64,000 nt of DNA from Calonectria ilicicola (lineage: Eukaryota; Ascomycota; Sordariomycetes; Hypocreales; Nectriaceae). The notes below the pieces were generated by a model. That model saw only the letters and a program-made list of their open reading frames with translations. It was not told where the DNA came from and did no database searches. The stretch spans positions 1,984,001 through 2,048,000 of the forward strand of contig CP085830.1 of assembly GCA_020809705.1 (NCBI GenBank), read 5' to 3'. This document shows, piece after piece, positions 10,860-21,409 of the stretch. Position numbers and translations under genes: made by a program. Numbering within the stretch: position 1 is the stretch's first letter; each line of letters begins with the position of its first letter.

Positions 10860-13471
10860 ATGGCGATCCAAAAGAAACACGGCAAAGGCCGTTTGGATAA
10901 ATGGTATAAGCTTGCCAAAGAAAAAGGTTACCGTGCTCGTTCCGCTTTCAAGATTGTCCAATTAAACAAGAAGTATGGCTTCTTGGAAAAGAGCAAAGTT
11001 CTTATTGATCTTTGCGCCGCGCCTGGTGTAAGCATCAAGACCACTTAGGGGTATTCAATTTGGCTAATGGATTTCAACAGGGTTGGTTACAGGTTGCGGC
11101 CGAAGTCATGCCCGTGAACAGCCTTATTGTCGGCGTCGATTTGGCTCCCATCAAGCCCATTCCTCGAGTCATCACCTTTCAGAGCGATATCACGACCGAA
11201 AAGTGCCGGGCCACTCTCCGACAGCACCTCAAAACCTGGAAGGCCGACACGGTGTTGCACGATGGTGCCCCTAATGTCGGTACTGCCTGGGCACAGGATT
11301 CATTCAACCAAGCCGAGCTCGCCCTGCAATCCATGAAGCTCGCCACAGAATTTTTGGTTGAGGGAGGTACATTTGTCACAAAAGTCTTCAGATCTAAAGA
11401 CTACAACCCTCTTCTGTGGGTTCTAAATCAACTGTTCACCAAGGTCGAGGCGACCAAGCCTCCGTCTTCAAGAAACGTATCAGCAGAAGTTTTCGTCGTT
11501 TGCCGAGGCTACAAAGCCCCAAAAAAGATTGATCCACGGTTCCTAGACCCTCGCTCAGTCTTTGCAGAACTTCCCAATGCAGCTCCGAACAATGAAGCCA
11601 AGGTTTACAACCCTGAAGTCAAGAAGCGAAAGCGAGATGGTTACGAGGAAGGAGACTACACGCAGTTCAAGGAAATGCCAGCCAGCGAATTTATCCAAAC
11701 AACGGATCCTATTGCAGTGTTAGGCAGTTACAACAAGCTCACATTTCAACAGCCTCGAAACGGTGACGTCGCTCTAGCAGCTCTCGACAAACTGTCAGAG
11801 ACAACCCAGGAGATTCGAGACTGCTGTAATGATCTACGTGTTCTTGGCCGCAAAGATTTCAAGCTCCTGCTCAGATGGCGATTAAAAGTTCGTGAGATCT
11901 TTGGATTTACGACACCAAAAGATGCAGCTGCAACAGAAAATGCCGAAGAAGTTGCTGAAGTGGAATCGATGGATGAAGAGCTCAAGATTCAAGAGGAATT
12001 GCAGTCAATGAAGGATAAAGAAAATTCCAAGAAGAAGAGAGAAAAGCGCAAAGAAAATGAGCGCAAGCAGCGCGAGATTGTCAGAATGCAGCTAAATATG
12101 GTAGCCCCCATGGATATCGGCATGGAAGAATCAGGTCCAATTGGCGAAGGTGCCATGTTCTCTCTTAAGACTGTCGATAAGACTGATGCCATGCGAAGAC
12201 TCAACAAGGGTAGGATGGCATTTGTATCCGAATCGGCGCAGAAGAAGGACAAGGACAGTGGTCTAGGATCCTCTGGCGAGACGGACGATGAGAGTGATGA
12301 AGAGGAGGATCGTCTGGAGCGGGAGCTTGATTCTATGTACGAATCATACAAGGAACGCAAGTCCGAAGCTGATGCCAAATATCGGGCTAAGAAAGCGCGT
12401 GCCGAGCATAAGGACGATGAGTGGGAAGGGCTTTCGGCCGACGAGGATGCCCAGAAGGATGACTCGTCTGAGCTTGATGAAGAAGAGGGTTCGTCTGATG
12501 ACGACGACGATGAAGATGCCTCAAAGAAGGGCTTGATTACCGATCTGGATTCATCCAAGGGCGCCAATGGACTGTCTAAGAGGGCAACTGCTTTCTTTAA
12601 CCAAGATATTTTCCAGGGTATCGCTGGCGTTATTCCGGTAGAGGCCGAAGAAGAATCAGCTGGCGAGGAAAGCGGAGATGAGACCATCAACCAAGAGGCA
12701 GCGGCTGCTTTCGCGCAACAGTCCAAGAACCGCCGTGCTGAAGCTGCTCCGATCGACGATTCGGATTCTGAAATGGAAGACGCTGGGAATGATGGGTTTG
12801 AAGTCGTCAAGCGGGACGATGATGATTGGGATAAAGATACGCGAAGGCCCGATGGTCGTCCTGGTAGGTTTCTATCAATTGCTCTTCCCCAGAACAAAAT
12901 ACTAACCATCATAGACGTTGACATCATCACTGCTGAGGCCATGACGCTGGCACACCAGCTCGCTACTGGACAGAAAACAACTCATGACGCTTTGGATGAA
13001 GGTTGGAACAAGCACGCGTTCCGCGACCGCGACGGACTCCCTGACTGGTTCATTGATGACGAGGGTAAACACGACAAGGTTCAAAAGCCCATTACCAAAG
13101 CTGCGGCCCAAGCTATTAAAGAGAAGCTACGAGCCTATAACGCCCGACCTATTAAAAAGGTACGAGAGGCAAAGGCTCGCAAGAAGTTCAAGGCTGCCCA
13201 GAAGTTGGAGAAGCTCAAGAAGAAGTCGGATATGCTTGCTGCCGATGAAGGTATGACTGAGAAGGAGAAGGCGGATAGCATTTCTAAATTGTTGAGCAAG
13301 GCAGCAAAGAAGAAGAGGTCAGCACCTGCCAAGCTTGTTGTTGCCAGAGGTCTCAACCGAGGTATCAAGGGACGGCCAAAGGGCGTCAAGGGCCGCTACA
13401 GAATTGTTGATCCCAGGATGAAGAAGGAGTTGCGGGCCCAGAAGAGGATATCCCAGAAGAAAAAGAGGTGA
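10860..13471 (+). CDS. spb1: rRNA 2'-O-methyltransferase Spb1 (FtsJ family)
   Basis: Three exons, join(10860..11027, 11081..12863, 12915..13471), give 835 residues. Spb1 is a nucleolar pre-60S factor that methylates the ribose of a conserved A-loop residue of 25S rRNA. The N-terminal FtsJ domain carries the SAM motif DLCAAPGGW (50-58) and the K-D-K-E catalytic tetrad at K31, D117 (LHDGAP), K157 ([11 protein letters not shown]) and E192. Behind it lie the Spb1 middle and C-terminal domains, with long acidic Glu/Asp/Ser tracts (roughly 430-530) and a Lys/Arg-rich C-terminus. Both introns are very short (53 and 51 bp). The first interrupts the SAM motif just after APG; the second is in frame, so it could be misread as coding. 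The gene is convergent with the JmjC gene, with 47 bp between stop codons. Confidence 0.97.
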
Positions 13472-13518
13472 GAGGACTAGCGACTAGCGGCATAGACTTA
13501 ATTTGAAATCATTCTTGT

Positions 13519-14781
13519 TCATTCTGTATCAGATGCATGTGGTGTTTGTAAGTTATTGTTCAACCCGATGTTACGAACAAAAGCCGACATGGGGAAGAGT
13601 GGTCCACTAAATTCCATATCGTACCTATGAGCTGAGTTAGGGAGAGGCAGGTTTTAAATAGGGGACATTCTGCAAAGTAACACTTACCAATAGTTGACAG
13701 CCAGCACAAAGCCCTCATCTTCTTCTGCGCAAGATTGTGAGACTTTGTGGTACCTAAGAAGCAAGCATAATTAGCATAAAAGTGAGAGTGGCTGGCTAGT
13801 GGGGATCATTTACCACATGGCAGGTAGGTACAGCATATCTCCAGGGTTCAGAGTAACTCTAAGAGGCCGAGCAAGATGAGAGAATGCGGTGGCATTCAGG
13901 TCAGGGGCATCTGGGTCCCAAGTCGCAAAAGGGACGGCTTCCTCAGTGGCGTCCATTTGGAGCATGAGCCCGCTCCCGGAACGCACGTATGTCGCAGGTG
14001 GTAGGGGTTGCTCATTAACAATTGCATGGCACAGTGACGGGAATAGAACAAAGTGCTTTCGGCCGAGAACTTGGACATAGATATTTTCATAGTTGTCCTT
14101 GTGCATTGCAGTGACCGACTTGGAGTTGCCTATCCAGAGATTGACAGCATCTGGGTTCTTTTCAAGAGCAATCCTTGCAAATGGAATATCCGTTTGCACG
14201 TCTGAAAAAAGGGTAACATACTCATCACGAAGATTGTCATTCTCTAACAAGAAACATGATTGTCAGTGTGGACAGTTGATGTGACAAGGGAAGGTTAGTT
14301 TTTTACATACGGGTCTGAGCGTACCTCACCTCTGCATCAGGAGGGAAGTCGGCCTCTGTTTCGTGACGAACAACATATTCAAGGAACTCGCCAAAAGGCT
14401 GATCTTCGTAGTGGGGCTTGGCAAACACAAGGCCATCATAGCTTGGGTGTGCTGTCGGAGCGTCTGCATTGCTACAAGAGTTCAGCGCTATGAAGGTGCA
14501 CGGCCACAAGATTCAGAATAACTAGCTTACCCGGACGGGGTAACGGCGACATTGACAGTCTGGTCCTTGAGAGCTTTGAGGAGATAGGCTGAGTTCCATT
14601 GCTGGCAGGCCTTCCACGAGAGCGCTCCGCCTCGAACGACGAATGGGGTGTTGCTGGCGACATAGCGCATAAATTCTAGGGGGCTTGGTTCTTCGGAAAG
14701 TTCCTCTACTACATGGCTGTTAAGCTCGTTGTAGGTGGAAATGAGGTCCGCCAGCGCGGCATCTATAGAACCCGACGACAT
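13519..14781 (-). CDS. JmjC-domain protein, JMJD7-type lysyl hydroxylase
   Basis: Five exons, complement(join(13519..13624, 13688..13753, 13814..14243, 14311..14471, 14531..14781)), give 337 residues. Sequence blocks match the JMJD7 family: VAVTPSGNADAP near 78-88, PDAVNLWIG near 168-176, a conserved MHKDNYEN segment and GDMLYLPAMWYH near 271-283. The Fe(II) facial triad is visible as H185, D187 and H283; the last histidine is supplied by the 66-bp fourth exon (WYHKVSQS). JMJD7 in animals is a 2-oxoglutarate-dependent (3S)-lysyl hydroxylase of DRG-family translation GTPases, so a role in translation or ribosome-associated GTPase modification is inferred. All four introns are 59-67 bp with consensus ends. 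It lies between Spb1 and the SCAP leader. Confidence 0.88.
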
Positions 14782-17095
14782 GGTTACAGGGCTTCTCCTC
14801 TCTGGGCGATGCGAATTGCAGTCCTCATCCGAAATTGGTGGGCCAGCCCGTCTGTTGATGCTGGCTCAAATGCTGATGGCAGGTGTTGTGTGACTCCCCA
14901 AGAAAGCCTCAATTCGGGGGGGAACCAATGACTGTGTAGCGAATTGCTGGGGACAAAATTGGGAGCACAGTGGTTGGAGAGTAATTCTAACAGTGCATGA
15001 TATGGCTGCGGTAACAAGCCCACTCACGGAGAAAAAGTGACGTGTAGTATAGGTACTTGGTTTTTTCACACGAGACCTGGCCCAGCTCCTCGGGTCAATC
15101 GATGGGCATCGGGCAATTCAAGTCCCCATCAAAAAAGGCAGATGGGGCCTCATGGCTTGCCAAGGTACATGTCACCGGGCGGGTGCAACGAGTCAGCTCA
15201 CAGGTGGACAAGGTAGACAAGGTCGGTCTTCAGCCCATGACGATTGCCAGGTTGGGCGACAAGCAGGGACATGGGCGGGTGAGATAAGGACAACTATAGT
15301 TAAGCTGGTGCGAATTAAATTGCTAACCCGGCCACATTGGGTCGCATCATGCGAGGGGGATGCTAGCGGGTTAATGAGGGCTTTAAACACGACGGCCAGA
15401 AGCATCAATGGGGGCATTTACCATCCACCAAAGCGCTCAAATCAATTGCTCACCCTATCCAGGCTCTCGCCTCAACCAAGGGATGCCAAGAGCACAGGGG
15501 GAGCTGCCATCTCCCCTTCCAGCCGCGGTCAGATTAGGTATTCCGCGTACCCCGGATCGTAAAAATCTTGACAGATCGTGATTTGAGATCGCGATGGCGC
15601 TTTACTTCCATCCTCTAAAACCCGCCGTCTCGCATGGTACGCGGCGTATACCTCTGCAGAAGAGGCGTCTGCACGCTTTGACTCGGTAAAAGTTCTGTAC
15701 CTCCGATGGTGCAAGGGGAGGGATCGCCTGGTCCAGGCACGGGAGGGACAGCAGTCATGGGCCCTACTTTATTGCTGCTTTTTTTTTCTTGTGTTTCGAG
15801 CAATCAGGTCTCACATCCTGTACATAGGTACCTATACATGTACGCGGACAGCATACAGTCTTGAGTTCCCCCTCGCTCCTATACCAGGAGCTACTTCCAA
15901 TTCTCCATGACCGAGTCAAGTCAAACCGGAGATGCCCCAAAATCCCCAATAGTTTCAGCGACGCGTCAACTAGAATGCGCATTTGGGCACCTCTAGACAC
16001 GGGATGGCGCGCCCAGAGGCGTCGGAATGCCAATGGCAACCTCAAGAAAAACCCTTAGCGGCTTGTTCGGCCTCCCTCATTTTTATTTTTTTCTCCTCTC
16101 GCCTGGGCTCTTCTCCGCTTGGTCGACCAGTTTAGTCGTCCTGCCCACCTGTGAGGTGTGGCCTTTTAGCTGGTTCATACTAACTTGACTTACGACCGAC
16201 ACATACATGTCTTGCGTCCTCACTCCCCTCTTCCCCATCTCCCCGTTTTCTACCTCCTCCACTGTTTAGATTTCCAATTCCTACCTAATTCTTAATCTAT
16301 CTTCTCCCGTTTACCATTCCTGCCCACGGCTTTCCCATCTGCTCGCACCAACTCGCGGTCTCTGCTCGCTAGGTCGGGGTCACGTAGCATTATCTCAAAC
16401 GTTTCCCACCACCCACCCTCCGCCCCTCCCTATAGGCTGTAGCCTTGATCCTTTCGACCCAGCTCAGGATTCCCTGGCGCTCGCGCCTCAACACTGCGTA
16501 ATACCGCACACAACCGCACCGCCCAACCGCTTTCACCACCATTGCCACCGTCCGTCACAGCAAACCCAGCCGCCACCAAGTTCATATTCAGATTTACCAT
16601 CCCAACTAAAAACTCACCGGGCTCTCGTCACCACGTTCCCGCCACGTGGACCAACTCGCCCGATCCCGAATTTAGGGAACCCATGGATTGATGTCATTCA
16701 TTGACCTGCGTCCCCACGCTGCTCTGTCCCCTCCTCCCGTCTCGTGACCAGCGCCAGACCAGTCCAGGCCTCCATTTGGGCTCGCTGCCTCATCCTCCAG
16801 CACACCAGCGCCTTGGGTGACCCCCATCTGCATCAGCTTGCCTTTTCATAAGGTCGCGTTAGAACTAGCTTCGCATGCATCTCTAGTCGCGCTACCCTCG
16901 TGCTGCCGCATCACATCGCATCGCAAACCCATCGCACCACTCCAGATCAGATTCCCAGATCAGGTCATTGCTCTTCGGCCCATGTCACCCCAGTTCTCTC
17001 TCCACCATTCCAACCAACATTGTGCCAACATCAATTCCCAACATCAATTCCTACGAATGCGTGGGTAACCTCCATTAACCTCGCCTCCCGTCCTC
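14782..17095. other. Intergenic region and long C/T-rich leader of the SCAP gene
   Basis: This 2.3-kb stretch lies between the divergent JmjC and SCAP starts. From about 16070 to the SCAP ATG the plus strand is strongly pyrimidine-rich, as in a long fungal 5' leader, and contains several upstream ATGs (for example near 16682, 16876 and 16981). No coding gene is supported. A GGTACCTATACATGTAC element occurs near 15828-15844. Confidence 0.5.
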
Positions 17096-20000
17096 ATGAT
17101 CTGGTACCTGTTGTACCCGTTTCGAGGGTCAGTATCCCTTTTCTTCTCCCGGGAACACCCCCGTCCCTTTCTGCCTTGTGCTGTGCCCTGCTGCGACCCG
17201 CACTTGTTTCTCCTCTGACCTCATGCTCACCTTTGACTACCAGAACGACGGAAGCGCCTGTCCTTGCTCCATCCCATCCTCTGCGCAATGGCCTCACTCG
17301 CTATGGCACATATGCCGCGAGCCATGTTGTCACGACTCTTATCGTGTCCGTGGCTGTGGCCGCTATGTTCATCTACCCCATTCCTTTCCTCTTTACCACG
17401 GACTTCATCAATGGTGCCTCCAATCTACCTCATCATGCATGGACCGTTGCTCAACCGTTAGCCTATGGGGCTACCATTCACCCTGATGTGATGATGCGCT
17501 CCATCTGGGTTCATTCCAGCTACATGGAGGCACTTGATAGGGATCTTCTCACTTCAGCACTCGATCTACAGGATGAACTTCTTGGCTCCACCGAAGGATT
17601 CAACCCAAGTCGAGGTCGCCGTGAGGACCGCCTTGTTCCTCAAGACCCCAACCTTGACCTTTCCCCGAAACAGCGTGATGCTTTTCATGCCATCAATGGC
17701 TTGACCAATCAGTCTTGGTTTTTTCACTCGCCTCTTCAGTACTGGGACTGTTCTCGAAGGCGCATACTCGCTGACCCCGATATTCTGAGGACGGTCAACG
17801 ACAGGAAGAACCAGTCCACATCTGTCAATGTCACTCTTAGGCACTCTATTGTCTTTAGCGGCAAGCGATTCGAGGAGCGCCGCCTTACAGCCGTTGACGC
17901 CCTCGTCATTACCCTCGTGTACCTTCGAGACTCTCCCGTTGGTCGCCAGTGGGAAAGAAAGGCGGCATCCCTTCCTAAGGAGATCGCCGAGAAATGGGAT
18001 ATGTACCCTGCAGATGGTCAAACCTCTGCAAGCCAGCTTTATGAATTTCACTTTCGTCCAATCTCTCGAAAAGATTCCGTCATCCTCACCATCGCCTATA
18101 GTCTGACTGCGATTTACTTCTTTATGAGTCTATCTAAACTGAGGGCATTCAAATCTAAGTTTGGTCTCATACTCACCGTAATATCACAGATAGCCTTTTC
18201 CGTCATGTCCAGCTTTACAATTTGCGCCATCTTCAGAATCGACTTGTCACGAATTCCTCGTGCCGCTTACCCTCTGGTTGTTTTAGCCATGAGTCTGGAA
18301 AATATTTTCAGATTGATAAATGCCGTTATTCTCACTCCGTCTGAGGATAACACGAGCAGCCGGATAGGCCATGCGTTTGGTGAGACCGCGTATACTGCCA
18401 TCGCTAGTTCTATGCAGAACGTCCTCCTTTTGTTGGCGTTATCTCGATGGGTCTCTCCTGGCGTATCTGCTTTCTGCATTTTCGCAGCTGTTGCGATCAT
18501 CTTTGACCTCTTCTATCTATCGACCTTCTTCTTGTCAGTCCTAAGCGTTGATGTGCGACGTACTGAACTCAGCGATGCTCTGGCCAAAGCTTCCATGCGA
18601 CACAACCGGGCTACATCGGAAATGAAACCTCGCTCAGCTTGGGAACTTGTTCTACAAGGCAAAACGACCATGTCTACGAGAATTGCCGGCACTGTTATTA
18701 TGCTGGGCTTTGTACTGATAGCCCAATGGCATTTCTTTGAGGACGACACTATTTTTTACTTCGTTCGTCGAATGTGGCGACGTTCCAATTTCATCGGCAG
18801 CACCAACACACAGAAGTCGCTTTTGGATGAAATTCACCAAGCCCGTAGCCCGAAATCTTGGTTACGATTACAAGACCATGAAACAGCACAGGAAATCATC
18901 AGTATTATCAAACCTACAGCACACAGCTACGTTGCAAGAGTTTACGAGCCCGTTGTGTTCGTTATGAAGGGCTCTGACAGAACACCACACTGTAAAGAGC
19001 CAACACTCTTACCCGCTGCGTACGATTTTATCAACCATCAACTTACTAGGTTCTTAGTAATCATCGTGGTAATTATTGCTGCTGTGCGACTGTTGACCAA
19101 CTATCTACTTTGGGAAGATGAAGCCAATGATGACGAACACCACCACCACTCGGATGGCGACGCTCTTGCTGTCAAGTCATTTCAGGGCGGCCATCTGCTC
19201 GACATTGCTATGCTAGCTTCCTCGCCAGATGGTCACATCGTATCAGTCGGGTTGGATCGTCTTATCCGTATATGGGATATTCGCCCCGGTGGGATACATT
19301 ACGTCATCACAGATGGAGAGAAAAGCGAAGATGCCCCATTTCCTGTTTTAGCTATGGCCATGAGTGATGACTCAAAGTGGCTCGCCATCCTATCATCGTT
19401 CAAGGCAGCATTGTGGGATCTCAAAGAACGGGAATGGGGACCTACATTCCCCGTTGATCTCCATGGCCATAAACCCGAGGCCTTCTTCTTTACAGCAGCG
19501 GATGAGGGCGAGGATATTCCAAGATTAGTTCTAGTCCGTCGGAATGGAACATTGACCGAATTTGTCCCCGAAGCTGGGAAGGGAGAGGACTTTGGCGTCT
19601 GCCGGAGCCCCTTGACTTGTGTCCGACCGCTCCTCGAAGCAGGTATGCCATGCCGGCTCCGATTAATCTTTATTAGGGATATCTGGATCTAATTTCTTTT
19701 TCATAGGCAAGCAACAGCTCCCAGGCAAGGCATCAGTGGTGACTGCATCTCGACGAGGATGCGTACATGCAGCGACCCGAGATTTAGCTTCATGGAATTC
19801 GAGAGGGGTCGAACTTGAAGGGCTTGGTGACGATGACGTGCATCAAGTTGTTCCCCTCGCATTCTTAGGCCTATTCCTGATTGTTGGTGCAACCCGGGTT
19901 CATCTTATGAACCTTGAGGATGACAGTCTTATTCATACGTTTCAGACGGAAAGAATGGCAACCAGGTCGTTACAAGTCGCACATCCCCCCCGACAGTCAA

Positions 20001-20641
20001 CACAAGCAGGCGGACGTGGCTTAACATGGTTCACCATCTCTTATACCGAAGCCGAATCTGGAGATTGCGTCATCCACACATACTCGCCCCAAGAAGATGG
20101 CGATCTAATATGTTTTAATAGCTCTGCAACTCCGGTGAGAAGAGGTTGGTGTTCATGGAATTCAACCAAGCAAACAAGACGGCATGTTAAGAATCCCGGC
20201 ACATGGAGCATGGTGTCGGACGGCTCTGTCATAGGTGTACGACAAAAGTCAGGGCGAAACACAGGCATCGTTTCAGAGCAACGACGCCGAACCGACGGCT
20301 TACGACATAGATCACCGCGTAAGGAGGCCATCAAGGACGTCTTTGGACGATGGGAGGTATGGGCAGTATTCCAAGGAGGACGCTCAAGGTCGGATGAGTC
20401 TCGACCACTCTTCCAAGCCGACGACAAGGCAGGACACCTTATTGTCTCGGAACTTGGCCCAATGATTAAGGTGGGGCAAAGGACGGTAGCATTCAGCTTC
20501 GGCAACGTGGTCAAGGTAGTGACGGTGGATGGACACGAACGTTTCGAATTGGACACAGTAGAGCAGGGCCGAGAATATCTGAATGCGGGGAGCAGACGGC
20601 GCAAGGCTGCCGCGATACCACGACCAAGAGCCTGGAGCTGA
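17096..20641 (+). CDS. scp1: SREBP cleavage-activating protein (SCAP/Scp1), sterol-sensing domain
   Basis: Three exons, join(17096..17127, 17244..19642, 19707..20641), give 1121 residues. Exon 1 encodes only MIWYLLYPFR plus two bases; the join continues GTTEAPVL, matching the fungal SCAP start as I know it. A first TM (about 38-57) and a luminal loop are followed by a sterol-sensing domain of about five TM segments (about 288-446, from VILTIAYSLTAIYFF to SVDVRRTEL). Two more hydrophobic segments follow. From about residue 660 there is a WD-repeat region (SSPDGHIVSVGLDRLIRIWD) expected to bind SREBP. SCAP escorts SREBP from ER to Golgi in response to sterol or oxygen levels. The C-terminal part ends Arg-rich. 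The introns are 116 and 64 bp. No SREBP gene is in the window. Confidence 0.92.
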
Positions 20642-21107
20642 GGTGTTGGCCCAAAAGGAGAGCTGCGGAAAAAAAATTTAATTCAAGTGAAGAGAAATTT
20701 GCTTTTAGGCACGATTGATTCTTGTAGGCTTTGAGATATCCGGAACAGGCTGGAATAGACACGGCGCACGGCACGGTTTGTTGATTGATCGTTTGGATAG
20801 CCCCGGTAGAGGAAATGCATATGGATGGGGCGCTAGGTGAGATAAGGGGGTCACGGGAAATGCACATCGTTTTCAATTGCCATAAAAGGATGAATCGGTA
20901 CCGATGTGGGCGTATATAAATGATCTTCTATGGCAACTTAGTATCATATCTACTGGATGCGAGTGTCGTGGATCTTGCTATTGCACGACATACGTCTGAG
21001 TACCTATGTGTGAACACGATACTGCACCCTAATCTGTAAGAATTGCAACAGCTATGGAAATTGTGACAGGTCCCGACCAAAGCCATGGACTTGTGCTTGT
21101 TCTACAG
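20642..21107. other. Spacer between SCAP and the transposon
   Basis: This stretch of 466 bp probably contains the SCAP 3' UTR and flanking sequence. No gene is seen. The transposon sits directly downstream, so it may lie close to the SCAP transcript end. Confidence 0.5.
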
Positions 21108-21109
21108 TA

Positions 21110-21200
21110 CTAGGGGGGTCTTTAAACCGACCCCTCCCCCGTGACAGTTCCACAGTCACGGGGGGGACATTGATTTGCAAAATTGACAGCGATTTGCAAA
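21110..21200 (+). repeat. Left terminal inverted repeat (91 bp)
   Basis: It is identical to the reverse complement of 23822-23912 by direct comparison. It contains a 10-bp stem, 9-nt loop palindrome (CCCCCGTGAC at 21136-21145, GTCACGGGGG at 21155-21164). It also contains two direct copies of GATTTGCAAA (21172-21181 and 21191-21200), 19 bp apart, which look like candidate transposase-binding sites. Confidence 0.95.
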
Positions 21201-21340
21201 AAAAAAGTTACCAACGGCCCCACCTAATTTGTATGAGAACCTAAGTAGTCTACATTTGTGGAATACTCCCGTTAAATACAATGGGTATCAATACAATCGC
21301 TATTGCAATGTTAAAAGTTGTGTGTGCACGAGTGTGAGTT

Positions 21341-21356
21341 GTGTGTGTGTGTGTGT
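21341..21356 (+). repeat. (GT)8 microsatellite inside the transposon
   Basis: A run of eight GT units, preceded by an imperfect GT-rich stretch from about 21318, lies between the left TIR and the transposase remnant. Confidence 0.8.
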
Positions 21357-21409
21357 AAGAGAGGGAAAATGCAGTTAATTTAATTATCAATATTGCTATT
21401 TTCTTCGCT

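Noticed and set aside
11989..12942. A 317-codon Ser-rich frame antisense to Spb1
   Set aside because: It is the complement of the acidic Glu/Asp-rich part of Spb1, whose GAN codons read as Ser/Leu/Phe codons on the other strand. The sense gene is certain.
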